DNA from: Luscinia megarhynchos
Taxonomy: Eukaryota; Chordata; Aves; Passeriformes; Turdidae
Assembly: GCA_034336665.1 (NCBI GenBank)
Contig: CM067566.1
Span: forward strand, 25,760,330 to 25,824,329
Length of the DNA: 64,000 nt
Direction: 5' to 3'
Below the pieces are notes generated by a model. That model was not told where the DNA came from and made no database searches. It worked only from the letters and a program-made list of their open reading frames with translations. Position numbers and translations under genes: made by a program. Position 1 is the first letter of the stretch, and every line of letters starts with the position of its first letter. Shown in pieces: positions 1 through 12,622 of this stretch.

Positions 1-1396
1 ATGTTTTCAACTCTTTCTCTACAATCGTTTGAGTCCCTGATTTGTTTTAATTGTCAGCTTACTGTTTCTAAAGAAAAAGATCTGTCAATAGCATGAAGTT
101 TGGTAGAGAAATAAAATGCTAGGCATGAGGGCATGGTAACCCTACAGAGATTAGGATGCTGAAGATTCCAATTTCTGCATCTTTCTTCTGTGACTTTGGA
201 TCAAATTGCTTGTCATTTGTGTGCATTTTGTTGCATTTGGGAAAAGGAGACATATAACACAATACTACTTCACAGTTTTTTCAGGCTTTTTCTGTAATCT
301 TTGTGGAGGTCTTGACTCTGTATACTTAAGAGCCAAAAGAATGTGGACTGAGAGAGTTTGTGTGTCAGAGAACATGAGCAACATTTCAAGTGGCTTGCAT
401 ATTACTGCTAAGAAGCATTTCACAAAAGTAAATTAATATTTCAAAATATTACCTGTCGCAAAGCACAGCCCTTTCTCAGCTGATCTTGTAATGTTGCAAC
501 AGTACCTTTTGCACTTCCTCATCGTGCTCAGACTTGTACTGTTTCTCATCTACTCTGAGTACCTTTGTCTTGCAGACTATGAAATTGCTTGACATGTGCT
601 AATATAAGTAGCATGTCCTTTCTGACTCTTCCATTATAAAATGTATTTAAATTTTCACAAAACCATCCCAGAAAACTTGCATTAAAATAATTTCATATCT
701 TCTTAAATATATGAAAGAACAAACTGAAGTTACTGAAATTATTGTAGATAGCATATGCCACTGTGTAAATTAAGTAACTGCAGAGGGCTTTGATCACCAA
801 ATTACATTGTGCTGAATGGTGAGAGCTCTTAAGCTCACACTGTGGTTATTTGTAATGCTACAGGAGCTATTAGAAAGCCCTGAACGTGCTTTCTAAGAAG
901 CTGCACTGTCTTTCCAAGAGTATGTCAAACAAATAATCATGTTGTAAGTCTGGCAAGAGTCATGTCTTTCTGACATCTAAAGGCTTGGGAAGTAAACTGA
1001 ATTTTGTTCCACACATTGTATTAATAATTGTGTGATAAAAATTGTGTACTGCAAATGCATATTTGCACACAGATAAGAAAACACTGAAGGGTTTACATTA
1101 TGCTCTTACTCATGTCCTATTATGAATTCTTCAGTAGGTGAAATTTTTACATAACTACTTCAAGGAGTTTTGGAACATTTTATCTGCTCAGCATGTTGTG
1201 TTTTGGAGAGTGGATTTACACACATACATATATTCTGCATGCATAGATACTACCTTGATCTGGTTTTGTCAGTTAAATGGATGCATTTCTCATTCTGTGA
1301 ATAGCACATCTTAGAATAAATGTCCTGTTCAAGAGCAATAATAACATTATTTTTTCTTGAATTAAAAACATTCTTTCTGTGTTTTTCTATTTCAAG
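1..1396 (+). other. CWH43 intron (3' portion)
   Basis: AT-rich sequence without a convincing exon, RNA gene or repeat. The short open frames here have no splice sites or family resemblance. The region should be intronic because the exon at 1397 starts within a codon. Confidence 0.7.
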
Positions 1397-1476
1397 TATT
1401 GTGGCTGTTTGTTGGTGTGGGTTTGCTTGGATTGGGTTTACGTTATAAAACTTACCAGAAGAAGTTGGGCCAAGGG
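1397..1476 (+). CDS. CWH43: CWH43 exon: last transmembrane segment
   Basis: An 80-nt exon after a pyrimidine-rich acceptor (tttttctatttcaag), ending at GGG before the donor gtgagt. It encodes [15 protein letters not shown] followed by [11 protein letters not shown]. This is a hydrophobic helix with a basic exit, aligning with human GLGLRHKAYERKLGK. Two nucleotides at the start finish a codon from an exon outside the window. The exon ends in phase 0. Confidence 0.88.
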
Positions 1477-4400
1477 GTGAGTAGAGTGTTTGTGAGAATA
1501 TACAAATATATTTGAGAATATACATTATATATGTATATTTCAAATATACAGTAAAATGTGTGTATGATAGCTAAGGTGTGTTAATTGTTGCTGAATAAAT
1601 CTTTGTAACCAAGTATTCAGAAAAACTAATGCACAAATGAAAATGCAAAAATTTAATTTATATATTCATGTCAAATTGAAATGTCTGGGTCTTTGGAGTT
1701 TTGTAGTGATGCTATGAAGGAAAAAATATTTGGAAAATTTGAGAGATTCTTGTCTCATATGTTAAATTTGAACATTACTTCTATAAATTAGTTTATTTGA
1801 ACTGTATTCAAACTGGTCAATGCTGTTAGCAGTCTGATCTCATGTAGGAGGAGTTTGAACAGATAACTGAGGTTTCCTCCAGGTGAAGGAATTTTGTGGT
1901 TCAATATTATATCATAACCCTGAATTGAAGCTCTCTGAAAAGTTGGTTGACATAGATTAGACTTAGACTAGGTATGGAAATTGGATGAAAATCTGAAGAT
2001 TCCAGTTTTCTATCTTGCAAGAAAATAGGTATTGCAAATGTAATAATAACAAGAAGGTTAACACTCATGGAGTTCAGTGTTAGATTCACAAATGCACACA
2101 GATTTATATGGTTTGCCTTCTTTCTTCAATTCATTCAGGTTTGTAGTACCTTATTCTGTGGCAAAAAGTGATTAGTTCCTCTTAGTAAGATGAAAAAATA
2201 CATTCTCTCTTTCCTTTTCATTTGTTTACTGTTACTTGTACAAATTATTTTTATGAATGATGGCTTTTGTTCCCTATAGCAGATTTAGTCTTTTGTAATT
2301 CTGACAGCTTTATTAGGAAGATATATTGGTTAAAACATCTCTTCTTGTATGTCTTTTATGGCACCATGTGTCTGGTGTTGTTTACTGCAAAGCTATAATA
2401 TGTAAAATTCAAATTTTATTTTGTTTTTTTCCATTTATTTTTGAGGTTCCCAAAAGGGATTTCTCTGCTCTGATCTGGCCTTTTAGATTTGGATATGACA
2501 ATGAAGGATGGTCTAATTTGGAAGGATCAGCTAATTTGCTCAATCAGACAGGTAACTATTATTTTCTTAGTTCATTTATATTTGAGAGGATTCATCTGAA
2601 GTGAAGATGAAGTGAAAGGACAGAAGTGAAAACGCATGCTTGGTAACCAAGGCCATTTTTGCATTGACACAAGAACCTGTGTTTAGTGGTTTTCTCCTCA
2701 ATTTGTGAACTGTTCCAATACAACAACTTCAGTCAAAAGTCCATTTGCAGAGGTGATAATTTTTTTAATATGCTTTAAAGAGGTTTCTGGTCAGAGGAAG
2801 CACTTTATTTCTTATTTGGATTTTTCTTCTCATATTGCTGATGAATTACTTGTCTACAGAGAAATTCTTTGCATAAATGAAATATTATCCTTTTAAATAA
2901 AATGCAATGGTAATTATAAAAAGTATATTTACTTTTAGATAAAATACAATGTTTCATAACTTCTCTCTGGGTTTTTTTAGATTTGAAGCATTATATAATT
3001 CCTAAAGGGTGTGAAATTCAAATGTCCTAAGCAATGAATACAGAGAAGAAACAGACAAGTCTGTTTCCATCACTGAACCAGTGCAATGTATGCAACAAAA
3101 GTAGCAATTGTAGCTTGTCATGATTTTACTGTAAAGAAGAGTGTCTAAACTGTTGCTCATGGGCAGGATTTTGGTTGGAAAATTAGCTATAGGAAATTTA
3201 GAATTTGAACTCAAGATGAGTGCTGTTGCAGAGGGCATTGAAAGGAATTGGCCAGTAGTGATTGTAGGTGTCACTTTTTCCTGCAATACCCATAACATAG
3301 GGCAGGCAGGGACAGTTTGAGATCTAAAGATCAGAGAATTAGGAAATGACCATGCTTCCATTCTATCATTTGTTGTTCTCCAGTCCACCACAGGATTTTC
3401 CTGAGCAGCTCAGGCTTTACAGACCCAAGCAATGAAAAGACATTAGCAGGTGCTCCTGTGCAAGTCTTGATTTTGTGGCAGAGATACACAGAAGTTAGTG
3501 AAGAGTGAAGAGACTGATTTTAACCTCATTTAACCTTCATTCCATTTTCCCATGACCAATGATTCAGAGAGCTGGGCTCTGTTGGCTGTCTGGTGATACG
3601 AGAAAACAACCAGGATATTTAATGAACTGAAATTTGGAGCATTCTTCTACATAAGTGATTCCATAGTTCGTGTCTGGGTGATTATTTATCTTTGCATATT
3701 TATTTATAAATTTTAATGAATGCATTCATTTCTGGTATCTATAGTTTAAATTACTGAATACTAGGAAAAGTGATTATCTGGTTATGTCCATTGGCATTTC
3801 TGTATTAATGAAATATCACTTCTAAAAAAGACAATTGGTAAGTCAAAGAGGCAGCAAATTCCAAAATATAAATTAATAAATCATAATTTCTGATAGGTGT
3901 AAATGGCATTCTGGAGTTACATGGAGTTTGTATAAAATACTGCATTAACATTGTGAGTAAATGCATTCAGAGTTCAGCTAAAAATTCCTATAAGAGTTCC
4001 TGATTTTGAGAGCCACAGAGAAAGAGTGGCTATCTGCCTTAGGATAGGGGCTGTCTTTAAAGGTGTGGTGGACGTACATTCCTTGGGCTCACCTCTCTGT
4101 TGGAATAGTGAAGATGCAATGTGTAATGGGTTTTGTGACTGGAATTTCTGTCCAGCCCTGGAGGATCCAACATCAACCCTTCTTAATGGTTTCAGTTACT
4201 GTTTCTGTGATCAGCATGTATGCTAATGATGTAGAAAGAAAAACCTGGGAATGCACTTAAGAACTCTGAGCTTCCATTTTCCCTGCTGACAATGCTTTAC
4301 ACTGCTGCATACGATATTTCCAAAGAAGAAAATCTTCTGTGGTGCTGGATGGTCGTAATTCCTTATGGAAGGGCTGTGGATGAAATGGTGACTTGATTTA

Positions 4401-7400
4401 CCTTCCTGTGTAGGAGAGCACTCTAAGAGGGGCATAATTGCAGCAAGAAGAGAGCACTTGGAGCAGTTTTTGCTGCTGTGGCAGCTGTGCTGACCTGCTG
4501 CTCAAGCGGAATGTTTCAGCCATCCTGTGGTCAGTTTGCAAACTTCCCGCCTTCCTCCAGGCATTAGCAGGTGTTTCTTATACACCAGTTCCTCAGGGGA
4601 CTGCCTAGTTCTTCCTGTATCCTGCAGTTAAAATATAGGGGAACCCATCATGTTCCCCTGGCAAAACCACACCTCTGCATGTAAACAGTGCTATGAGAAA
4701 GTGAGGTGGCTGCAGATGGTCAGCAATTCACTGGAGCTGCAGACCCTTCTGTTACCGTGCCTTGGGCTGATGCAAGGTTGCTCTGGACTGAATAATTATT
4801 GTGGCAACAGCATCCAGCTGTGTGTTGCACAGCATCCTTTGAAGCACAATAGGATTTGGTAGATGAAGGGATGTGAGGGTGTGTTATGGAGTGTTTGTTC
4901 ATCAAATTGAAAGCAGTAGACTTGCTACTGTGCTGTTAATTTGTGTGTGCACAGTATCTCTAATGCTTTTGAAATGGCATGAGGTCTGCACAGGCCAGCT
5001 GTATTCTGTAGTGTCATGTATCTCTGGTTATGCACCAGGGATGAGCTATGGCAAACAGACACTAAGTGCATTTTCATCAGAGTGTGTGTGGTCTGCAATA
5101 GCCAAAAGTTTGGGCATGGCTTTGTTGCCTTAATTGACCCCTGAAGGGCTTGTGTCCATCCCTCTGTAATCAAAAGGGAAATAATGACATTTTGTACTTA
5201 CTTATAAGTCCCATTTATAGGTAACTGTTATAAATGTGAAAATATTTTCTCTTTTTCTCTCCCAACTTAGAAGCAGATTTTATCACTATTATAGAGAGTG
5301 ATGCCTCTAAACCATTCATTGGAAACCATGATCCAACAATGTGGCTAGGAGAAAGACTGGGATTTTATACAGATTTTGGTCCAAGCACAAGAGATCACAC
5401 TTGGGGGTGAGTCATCTTTACATGCACAGTGACAGTAAATAGATGTAAATATATTGCCCAACACAAACTGCACTAATACAGCAGCAAAGAATAGGTGGAG
5501 TTACTATAATCACTATAATCACTTGTTGAAGTTTGTCCTTTAGGAGCAGGCTTTGATTCATTAGCATTACCACGCAATGTGGATGGAGTTTTCTCACTTC
5601 TAAACATGATCAGATTTTGGTGCCTGCCCCTATAAGCTACTTTGGTTTTGGTGATGCAGAGAATGACATCCTGCCATTTAATGTACAGATTTGGAAGTTT
5701 AGCACTCCATGTACTGTATATGATGCTCTTTTCATATTATTTTGTTTTGGGCTATGAAAATGTTATATTTCAGCCTTTAAAACGTGATAGCAGTTGGAAA
5801 ATGTAGTGCATCAGGGGGTATAAGAAATTTTAAATTCATTAAATCTAGCTTGGGCTGTATAATGGGAAATGGGAATAGAAAGGTACATGTTTGACCAGAT
5901 ATTTTGTGTCTAATTTTACCTTAATGCTTGACCACCTACCAGCTGCATATCTCAACTAGAAAAATACTGGCACATAATGTGGCACTTTTTTCAGGGAGAT
6001 ATACACATCTCTATAGCAGATGGAACTTCCTATGCAATGGCTATTTAATTTTTGCTATATGTGAGGGGTATTTAGTAACTTTCTTCTTCCAGACCTTGTC
6101 TATTTGAGGCAGAATGGGGCAGAGAAGTGATTCTCTGAGATTTTATTAATGAAATACATTGAAAAACCTGAGGCAGAACATCCAAACAGAAGCTGAAAAA
6201 AGAGAAATCTCCCATTTTAAAGATGTATTTCTACCTACTTCTACTTTCAATAAAATACCCTTTAATTTCTGGTAGTATAAAAATCTGTTTTGCCTGAAAT
6301 ACAGATAATGAAAAGCTCAATGAAAGAATTCATATTTATGGATTTATATTTCTTAGTGTAGGAATTAACTTGATAATATATTTTTAGACGTAGTTAAGCA
6401 GTATTTTAGAGGGAATCTTAATATATTCAGAAGAATCCACTAGGGATGATTTGTATTCTGGATTTACAGCTTTTTTCAGTGACTGCTAAAAGTGATTGCT
6501 AGTCTTCTGCTCACATTTATCTGCTTTGTCATACCTTTGATGCTTGTGAATCACAAAATGTGACTTTTTGCCTCCTCTCATGTAGGATTATGGCACTATC
6601 CAGGTATCCAATTGTAAAATCAACCCATCACCTCCTCCCATCTCCAGAGGGAGAGATTGCACCTGCCATCTCCCTGACTGTCAACTTCACAGGGAAGCTG
6701 GTTGATTTTGTTGTCGCTCACTTCGGAAATGAAGAGTATGTATTTTACTTATTTTTACATTGAGTGTACAAAGTCATGTAATGTAATTTGCAAACTCCTG
6801 GGATTTCTTTTGTACCCTTTAAAATCTACTGCTGTAATACTGGTTCTAGCAGGACACATTTGAAGAAATACTATGACAGTTTAAAATTGGTTAAGCTACT
6901 AGTTTAAAATTTTGAAGCATTAAGGTACAACAAATCTGTCATGCAAAACTCAGCTGAACTTACAAATCTGAATTACTAGAGATGAAGAGATACAGTTCTG
7001 CAAAATCATAACAAATGATGGGGGTACATAGATGCGTGTCAGTGCAGGATAAAATCCTTCTGACTTTTTGCATGTGGAATAGACGTATCACATTCCACAA
7101 TGAGTGCAGATAGGTACAGTTAGAGATAGATAGCATTAATGGAAAAATGTTATTTTTAAAAAAAAAGAGTAACAAATCTGAAACCCCCAAGAAAGGACAG
7201 TGTTGAAACAGCAACAAAAATATCCATCAGTGTCCTTCTGAGAGTGTGCAAGTGGAAATTGAAAGTCTGATCTCTGAATTTAGAAAAACAATATTACACC
7301 AATAAACCAAGGAAGTGATGGAAAAGAATAAGGTATATATTTCAGTTCTTGAGAACAATGTTTTGAATACTTGTGTGTAATGAATATTAATAAGAGATAG

Positions 7401-10400
7401 TTTTGTGAATGCTCCATGTATCTGTAATTTCTGTTATATTTAGGATATATTTAGGATATCTAGTATGTTTGTGGCTATGTAGTAAGATTTGGAATTTTTT
7501 AAAAAATTATTACAATTTATGGAGAGGCAAATTTATGGATAGGGTACAGAATATTATAACATATTGTAGCATGGCTGCTCAGAAAGCCATAGCAATTCTC
7601 TGTATCCCGTTTCCTTCCCCTGAGTAGAAACAGCACCAAACCTTCAAATTGTTTATAGATTTCCCATTAATTAAACAAATACAGTTGCTAGAAATCACTC
7701 CACATTTTTATACTCTAGAAAGAAATTTAATTCTGTGCCTCACGCAGATGATTAGACTTGCCTGTCTGAAAAACTGTTTGTCAAAATAGAAGAAAATTAC
7801 ACTGTATTATCCCCTTGCAAAGAAATGAGATAAAGATGAAGGAGAAAATATGAGGAGACACATGGGAAATGAGGGCAAATTAGAAGGTGTTTTAGAGGGG
7901 AATGAATTTGCAACAAAATACTGCACAAAACTGCTCATTTTTTATATTTTTCTTCTGCTGCTTAGGTTGACATAGACCATAGAATACTCAATAACCAGGG
8001 TTGTTTTTAAATATGATTTATAAAATGCGGGACTATATGCCTGTGCCTTTAAAAGATCTTCTGGAGAGGTGCATTCTGAAAAGAGCAGCTAGCTGAGCAG
8101 GCAACTTCACATACATCTAAATCAGTCTTCTACTCAAGTGTTTGGAGTTTTTTTTAATCTCCTGTCTGTGTGCTCTTTCTCCCTAATACAGTTGCTTCAG
8201 TCAGAAGTACTACTATTTAGAAAGCATAGCTGCACTTAAATTGTTGTCTTCTTTGGGGTTTACAGATTCCAGAATCATCTCTCTCTGTCAATACTATTTA
8301 GTCCAGACTTCCAAAATCTAGAACACAACATGATTTACACAACTGTTTAAAATCAGTAACATGAAGAAACATAGAAAGAGAGCTGTTCTTGCATTATTTT
8401 ATGACAAATCCTAGGACAGGGGATGGGATCCAATGAAGTATTTTACCAGGCTCCACTTACGCTATCACTTTTGGTCATGTTGGAACTCTTGAGTAAATCT
8501 TGTTAAAGAGACGTGAAATACATGCCAAATGTAATTAAGTAATGCTAATGGGATGATGTAACTCTAGTTACATTTCATAAATTATGGGACTCAGACTTTA
8601 AGACTTTATTTACTGTGATCTATCCATAATAATTTTTTTTTAGCATGTAAGTTCTTTGTTATGCACCACATCGTGCTAGCTCAGTTAAATTTTAAGTGCA
8701 AGCAGAGACAAAGCCTTAGATAACCAAAATACAAACATTCACTTTTGCTAGTGATGGTATCAGTATTAAAAACAAAGCAGTAATAGAAAATGTTGTTCCT
8801 GTAATGGATAGAAAGAGAATGTGAATAACATCTACCATGACCATGTGGCTTTTATTAAATGGAGTGATAATTTTTAATCAATGAGCTTTCTGTGAACTTT
8901 CATACTCTCTAATACTGAGCAACAAAAATGTTACCAGATTGATTTGTGGTTTACTATGTCATAGCACAAAGATTGTGAGATAAAATGCATATGTCTTTAA
9001 GTCTTTTCCATTTCTTTCAGAGAAGACTTGGACAGAAAACTCCAAGCAATAGCTGTTTCAAACCTATTGAAGACTAGCTCTAAGCAAGTTGTATTTCTAG
9101 GATACATCACTTCAGCTCCTGGATCCAGAGACTATACTGAATTAATAAAAAATGGAAATGTACAGGTAAGATAAAAGTACTGCATCTTTAGAGAAAATAT
9201 ATTTTGGAAACACTCAGCTTAATATTTCAAACTGATAACTTAAATATAGACAGAGAAGAAAACACATGCCCATTTTCAAATGCCATCTTTAGCTACCGCG
9301 TGATATTTTGTGGAGAAGGTGGAGTTACACAGTGAAAGAACAAGAGGCAATGGACAGCAGCTGTCCCAAGGGAAATGTCAGTTAAATGAAAATTTACAGG
9401 GTTGTCAAGGATTAGAACAGGGGCCGGTGAAGTTGTGAAACTTTCATCCTTGGACATATTCAAAAGTTAGCTGTATAAGGCCTTGAGCAACATACCTGAA
9501 GTGACTTTGGCCAGGGTTAGGAGTAGGCGACCTCCAGACAGCCTCTAATTCTGTTATTCTTTTGTTTTAAAATGAGATCTGTGTTAAGAGGTATTAAAAA
9601 GTTGTCTGATTTGCCCATATTTAACAGTGAGCTTTTTTCTTTCTACCTTATTACAATGTTTCAGGCAAAATATTTTTCTGCAGTGAGTTTACACATGGGT
9701 TCTGTTACTGATTAAAAAAGCCTACCCAGATGAACACTTATCTTATTTGTTTTCTTCCCTTTCACTTCTAGGATATTGACAGCACAGATCGGGACAGATG
9801 GTGTAGCTATATTATGTATCGCGGACTAATAAGGTCTGTTGAAGTGAATCACTTATTTGTAGGTTGAAGTATCTTTATGGTTATCAGTTTTATAATCCTT
9901 TGTAAGTGATTATGGAAGAGTCCTACATCCCTAAACAATTATTATGGACAGTTGGGTCTATCATAAAATTATGTGAAACATTGAGCTTAGGATCACAAGA
10001 ACTGGTGTATCTCTGAATATAATTTGCAAAGGCACTGTTACAAGTTTCATCATTCTGTGTCAAAAGCCTTAAGATCTACTCTGTTTTGGTAGCATAAATT
10101 TTCTAAAGCTCTGGCTTTGCAACTTAATTCTAAAATGTGAAGCCTAAGACCTAATTTGTCTGTGACACAGAAGATAGAAATTTTGAACTATCATTTAGGG
10201 CTTGTTGAAGCAAAATACTGATCTAACCCAGCCAATCTTTATGCTGGATTTAGTAGAAACTTGAACTGTGTAAGCCCATATTAAAGCACAGGACCTATGC
10301 ACTCCATTGTCTTTTAATACCAAATTGCTTGCAAGTCATTCTCTTGGGGATGTTTCGGACCAGAATGAAATTCAGCTTATTCTGAATAAACTATGCAAAT

Positions 10401-12608
10401 TAGGCAGTGTTCACAAGTTGTAAACTTGATAGCTGTCTTAACAGTATTGAGTAAAAAAGAAAAAAAAGCAACTAAAAAAACCTCAACTAAAACGCTATTT
10501 GCAATTTGAATTTTTCTCATTCATTCAATTGATGCATGAGTTTCTTCCTTGAATATTGAAATATTTTCAGTGAAAATTTGATGAGCTTATCTCTGCACTC
10601 ATATTCTAAAGCTGTAATTTTTAAAAAAGGTTTTTAGACATTGAACTTATTTTTACTGCCAAGCACGGTTTATCAGTTTTTATGTTTGTGACATGGTGTT
10701 ATAATTCTGTTTATGGAGAACTTTCAGTTTTTTGGAGGTGAGATTCACAGAAATGGAAAATTGTGTTGATAAGTTAAGGCATCACTCTTGGGGAAAAAAA
10801 GATACATTCATTAAGAATGTGGTGAAATTGTCTTGAGTTATTTCTTCAAACTCACTCTTCTCATATTTGATAGGCTGGGTTATGCCCGCATATCTCATGC
10901 AGGTTTAAGTGATTCAGAAGTCCAGATGGCCAAATTTAGAATCCCAGATCATGCGGATAGTTATGTTGACAATGACAGAATTGTCACTGATCCCAGCCAA
11001 GTTCCTGAGGACATCCACTTCAATCCCAGGTGAGTAGGTCTCACAGGAAATGAAGGAGATGATGTACCTGGTGTCTTGTAAAAGAGAAGTCTAGGAACAA
11101 GGTGAGATGCACTGATCAGTACCCAACTGAGCAGAAGAGTAGGAGTCAAGAACTTCTGATTTGTAATACCATTTTTTCAACTGATTTGGCATGTACCCTG
11201 GGAAAATCAGTCTGTTGTGTCACAGCATAAATTGCAAGTAGTGCTCATTTCAGCCAGGCAATTTCTGAGATTGTTTGATAGGGGTATTTGCCAAGTGGTG
11301 TGGTGATTCATTTGATAGATGATTAAGATCTCCCATGTTTCTCAGCCTCAGGGATTGGGCTCTTAATATCAAATATTGGGCTCTTAGAATATTGAACACA
11401 ATATATACATAAAGTACTTTTTTGCATAGTCATTTTAAAACATACCATATAATTGGAACAAAAATTAAACAGAATACCTGAGGCAGTATGTTGCATGTGT
11501 CGAGAAGGAAAAAAAAAGGACTAGGTTTAATGTAAAAGAGTTACTTATTTCTAAATTGCTGTCATTTTCCCACTGGTATTGCATAAGGAAGAGATATATG
11601 GAGAAGGATGTTTATTCTTGTATTAATATCAGTGAAAGAATCATGAAGTTTGTGATAGATGTTGCCACAGAGATATAATTCCCAGCAATGCCATGTTTAC
11701 TATTCCTAACATGCATAATGCCGAATATATGACTTTCTCATGTACATCTAACAGTTGAGCTTACTCCCTTTTTGTGAAGCACTCAGCCACTGGCTTCCTG
11801 TCTAAGCAGGAGTTTGCCCAGACTTTTCCACATGACGGTACTTGCCTACAGTTAGCATTCATGTTCAGATTTTTCTCAGCTGATTTCAGCACAGAATCTT
11901 GTCCTAATTTCTTTTGTCTGCCTATAATCAGAAAATGTTTACATATTGGAATAGATTTAACTTTGTCTGATTAACTCTACTTCTTTAGAAATAAAATGGC
12001 ACTGCTCTTAAATACTACTTAGCACTGATATTTTGAATAAGTACTCCATTTTACTTTTGTAAGTCTGTCTACCGTAATAGTGAGTTGTCAAAACTTTCAT
12101 ATTTAAATTTGGTGTGAAAAATTACAATTTTCACCATAATTTTCAAAAGGAAGATGTACAATATTAATAACAGGGTTGACTGTTTTGATACTATGAGTGT
12201 TTAAATTGTATTTTGAAATCAGGACTAAAAACTTTGCTTAGAATTTAAGTAGAAAAATGCAACACTCAGCTTTTTCAGCTGGAGTTCCAATTATAGACTG
12301 CCTATAGCATCAGTGGAATCAATATAATTAATTGTCTCTGCTACACTCAAAGACCTTTATTAGGAGAGAGTCATAGAACCTGATTTACATTTAACAGAGT
12401 TGGGGCCTGTTTCTGAAATAAATTGCCTAGAACATTCAGAAGTAGGGTAGTAATTGTATGATTTAATTGCACGGGTTAATAATGTTGTAATTGTACTGCT
12501 CTGTTGAATGTTTTTCTTAGGTTTGGATCTTATAAAGATGGACATAATTATGTGCCTATTCACCACTTTCACATGAGCACTCCTAAATATTTTAAACGGA
12601 CGAATTAG
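1397..12608 (+). CDS. CWH43: CWH43 (PGAP2-interacting protein), 3' part: last eight coding exons
   Basis: Join 1397-1476, 2446-2551, 5271-5406, 6586-6735, 9021-9165, 9772-9833, 10874-11029, 12521-12608. The parts read through in one frame to give 306 residues and a TAG; the 5' part of the gene lies before the window (the human protein is about 700 residues). Fragment residues 1-18 are a hydrophobic membrane segment, followed by a basic linker and then an endonuclease/exonuclease/phosphatase (EEP)-like domain from about residue 35. Landmarks are [21 protein letters not shown] (E70), [13 protein letters not shown] (H152), [13 protein letters not shown] (184-195), [14 protein letters not shown] and HFNPRFGSY. 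Family knowledge: yeast Cwh43 joins a PGAP2-like membrane half to this domain and acts in ceramide remodelling of GPI anchors in the secretory pathway; the vertebrate protein is linked to GPI-anchored protein handling. The match to the remembered human C-terminus is very close. The bird protein ends in a few extra residues (KRTN). Confidence 0.95.
2446..2551 (+). CDS. CWH43: CWH43 exon: start of the EEP-like domain
   Basis: A 106-nt exon that begins in phase 0 after ttttgag and ends with one base of a split codon before gtaact. It encodes [19 protein letters not shown] and then [16 protein letters not shown]. The conserved [12 protein letters not shown] block is diagnostic for CWH43. The acceptor (tatttttgag) is pyrimidine-rich but has G instead of C/T at -3, so it is weaker than its neighbours. 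Confidence 0.93.
2552..5270 (+). other. CWH43 intron with a GC-richer unassigned patch
   Basis: Intron between the EEP exons. About 4,430-5,170 is visibly richer in G+C and CAG/CTG-like words than the surrounding AT-rich DNA and could be an old, decayed repeat. I could not match it to a family, and its short ORFs on both strands look accidental. Confidence 0.6.
5271..5406 (+). CDS. CWH43: CWH43 exon: EEP motif with catalytic-type glutamate
   Basis: A 136-nt exon between ctctcccaacttag and gtgagt. It encodes [15 protein letters not shown], then [17 protein letters not shown]. The glutamate in IIESD sits where EEP-family enzymes carry the metal-binding Glu. Both ends split codons: one base is carried in and two are carried out. 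Confidence 0.94.
6586..6735 (+). CDS. CWH43: CWH43 exon: central EEP-like core
   Basis: A 150-nt exon between catgtag and gtatgt. It encodes [20 protein letters not shown], then a beta-strand-rich stretch ending [12 protein letters not shown]. The His in AHFGN matches the EEP family's strand-terminal His. The exon leaves two bases of a Glu codon to be completed downstream. Confidence 0.94.
6736..9020 (+). other. CWH43 intron, nothing recognised
   Basis: A 2.3-kb AT-rich intron. A small tandem duplication of an 11-nt unit (tatttaggata) is near 7,437-7,460. No exon, RNA gene or datable repeat was seen. Confidence 0.6.
9021..9165 (+). CDS. CWH43: CWH43 exon with altered GDxN motif
   Basis: A 145-nt exon between tttctttcag and gtaaga. 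It encodes [20 protein letters not shown], then [18 protein letters not shown]. In typical EEP enzymes this strand ends in GDxN; here the residues are GYIT. The remembered human protein has the same change, so this is a family trait and not damage in this copy. Confidence 0.94.
9434..9560 (+). repeat. Decayed CR1 LINE 3' end (sense)
   Basis: Sequence in the intron follows the CR1 3' end in order: catccttggacatattcaaa, then ccttgagcaac, gactttggccagggtt, and gacctccagacagcctctaa. Many substitutions point to an old copy, about 130 bp, 5'-truncated as is usual for CR1. Confidence 0.75.
9772..9833 (+). CDS. CWH43: CWH43 exon: [10 protein letters not shown] block
   Basis: A 62-nt exon between cttctag and gtctgt, encoding [20 protein letters not shown] plus two bases of an Arg codon. 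Near-identical to the human segment. The donor gtctgt is non-consensus at +3 and +4, the weakest donor in this gene fragment. Confidence 0.93.
9834..10873 (+). other. CWH43 intron, nothing recognised
   Basis: A 1.0-kb AT-rich intron. I see no repeat or additional exon in it. Confidence 0.6.
10874..11029 (+). CDS. CWH43: CWH43 exon: [15 protein letters not shown] block
   Basis: A 156-nt exon between tttgatag and gtgagt. It encodes [20 protein letters not shown], then [20 protein letters not shown] and up to HFNP. The first half is strongly conserved with human; the Asp/Val/Pro-rich second half varies more. Confidence 0.94.
11030..12520 (+). other. Last CWH43 intron, nothing recognised
   Basis: A 1.5-kb AT-rich intron with no exon or repeat that I can name. 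The long antisense frame crossing its 3' end and the last exon is discussed under the rejected items. Confidence 0.6.
12521..12608 (+). CDS. CWH43: CWH43 terminal coding exon
   Basis: An 88-nt coding part after tttttcttag. It encodes [20 protein letters not shown] and then [12 protein letters not shown]. The His-rich FHM block sits at the position of the C-terminal EEP histidine motif. The end matches human ...FHMNTPKYF apart from the extra tail. Confidence 0.94.
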
Positions 12609-12616
12609 AGCAAGAA

Positions 12617-12622
12617 AATAAA
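12617..12622 (+). terminator. AATAAA, first candidate polyA signal of CWH43
   Basis: A canonical hexamer begins only nine bases after the CWH43 stop codon. If used, the 3' UTR would be about 25-35 nt. The next canonical signal is at 12949-12954. Confidence 0.4.

Noticed and set aside
206..436. 76-codon frame near the left end as a further CWH43 exon
   Set aside because: No acceptor/donor pair fits and the translation does not resemble the membrane half of CWH43.
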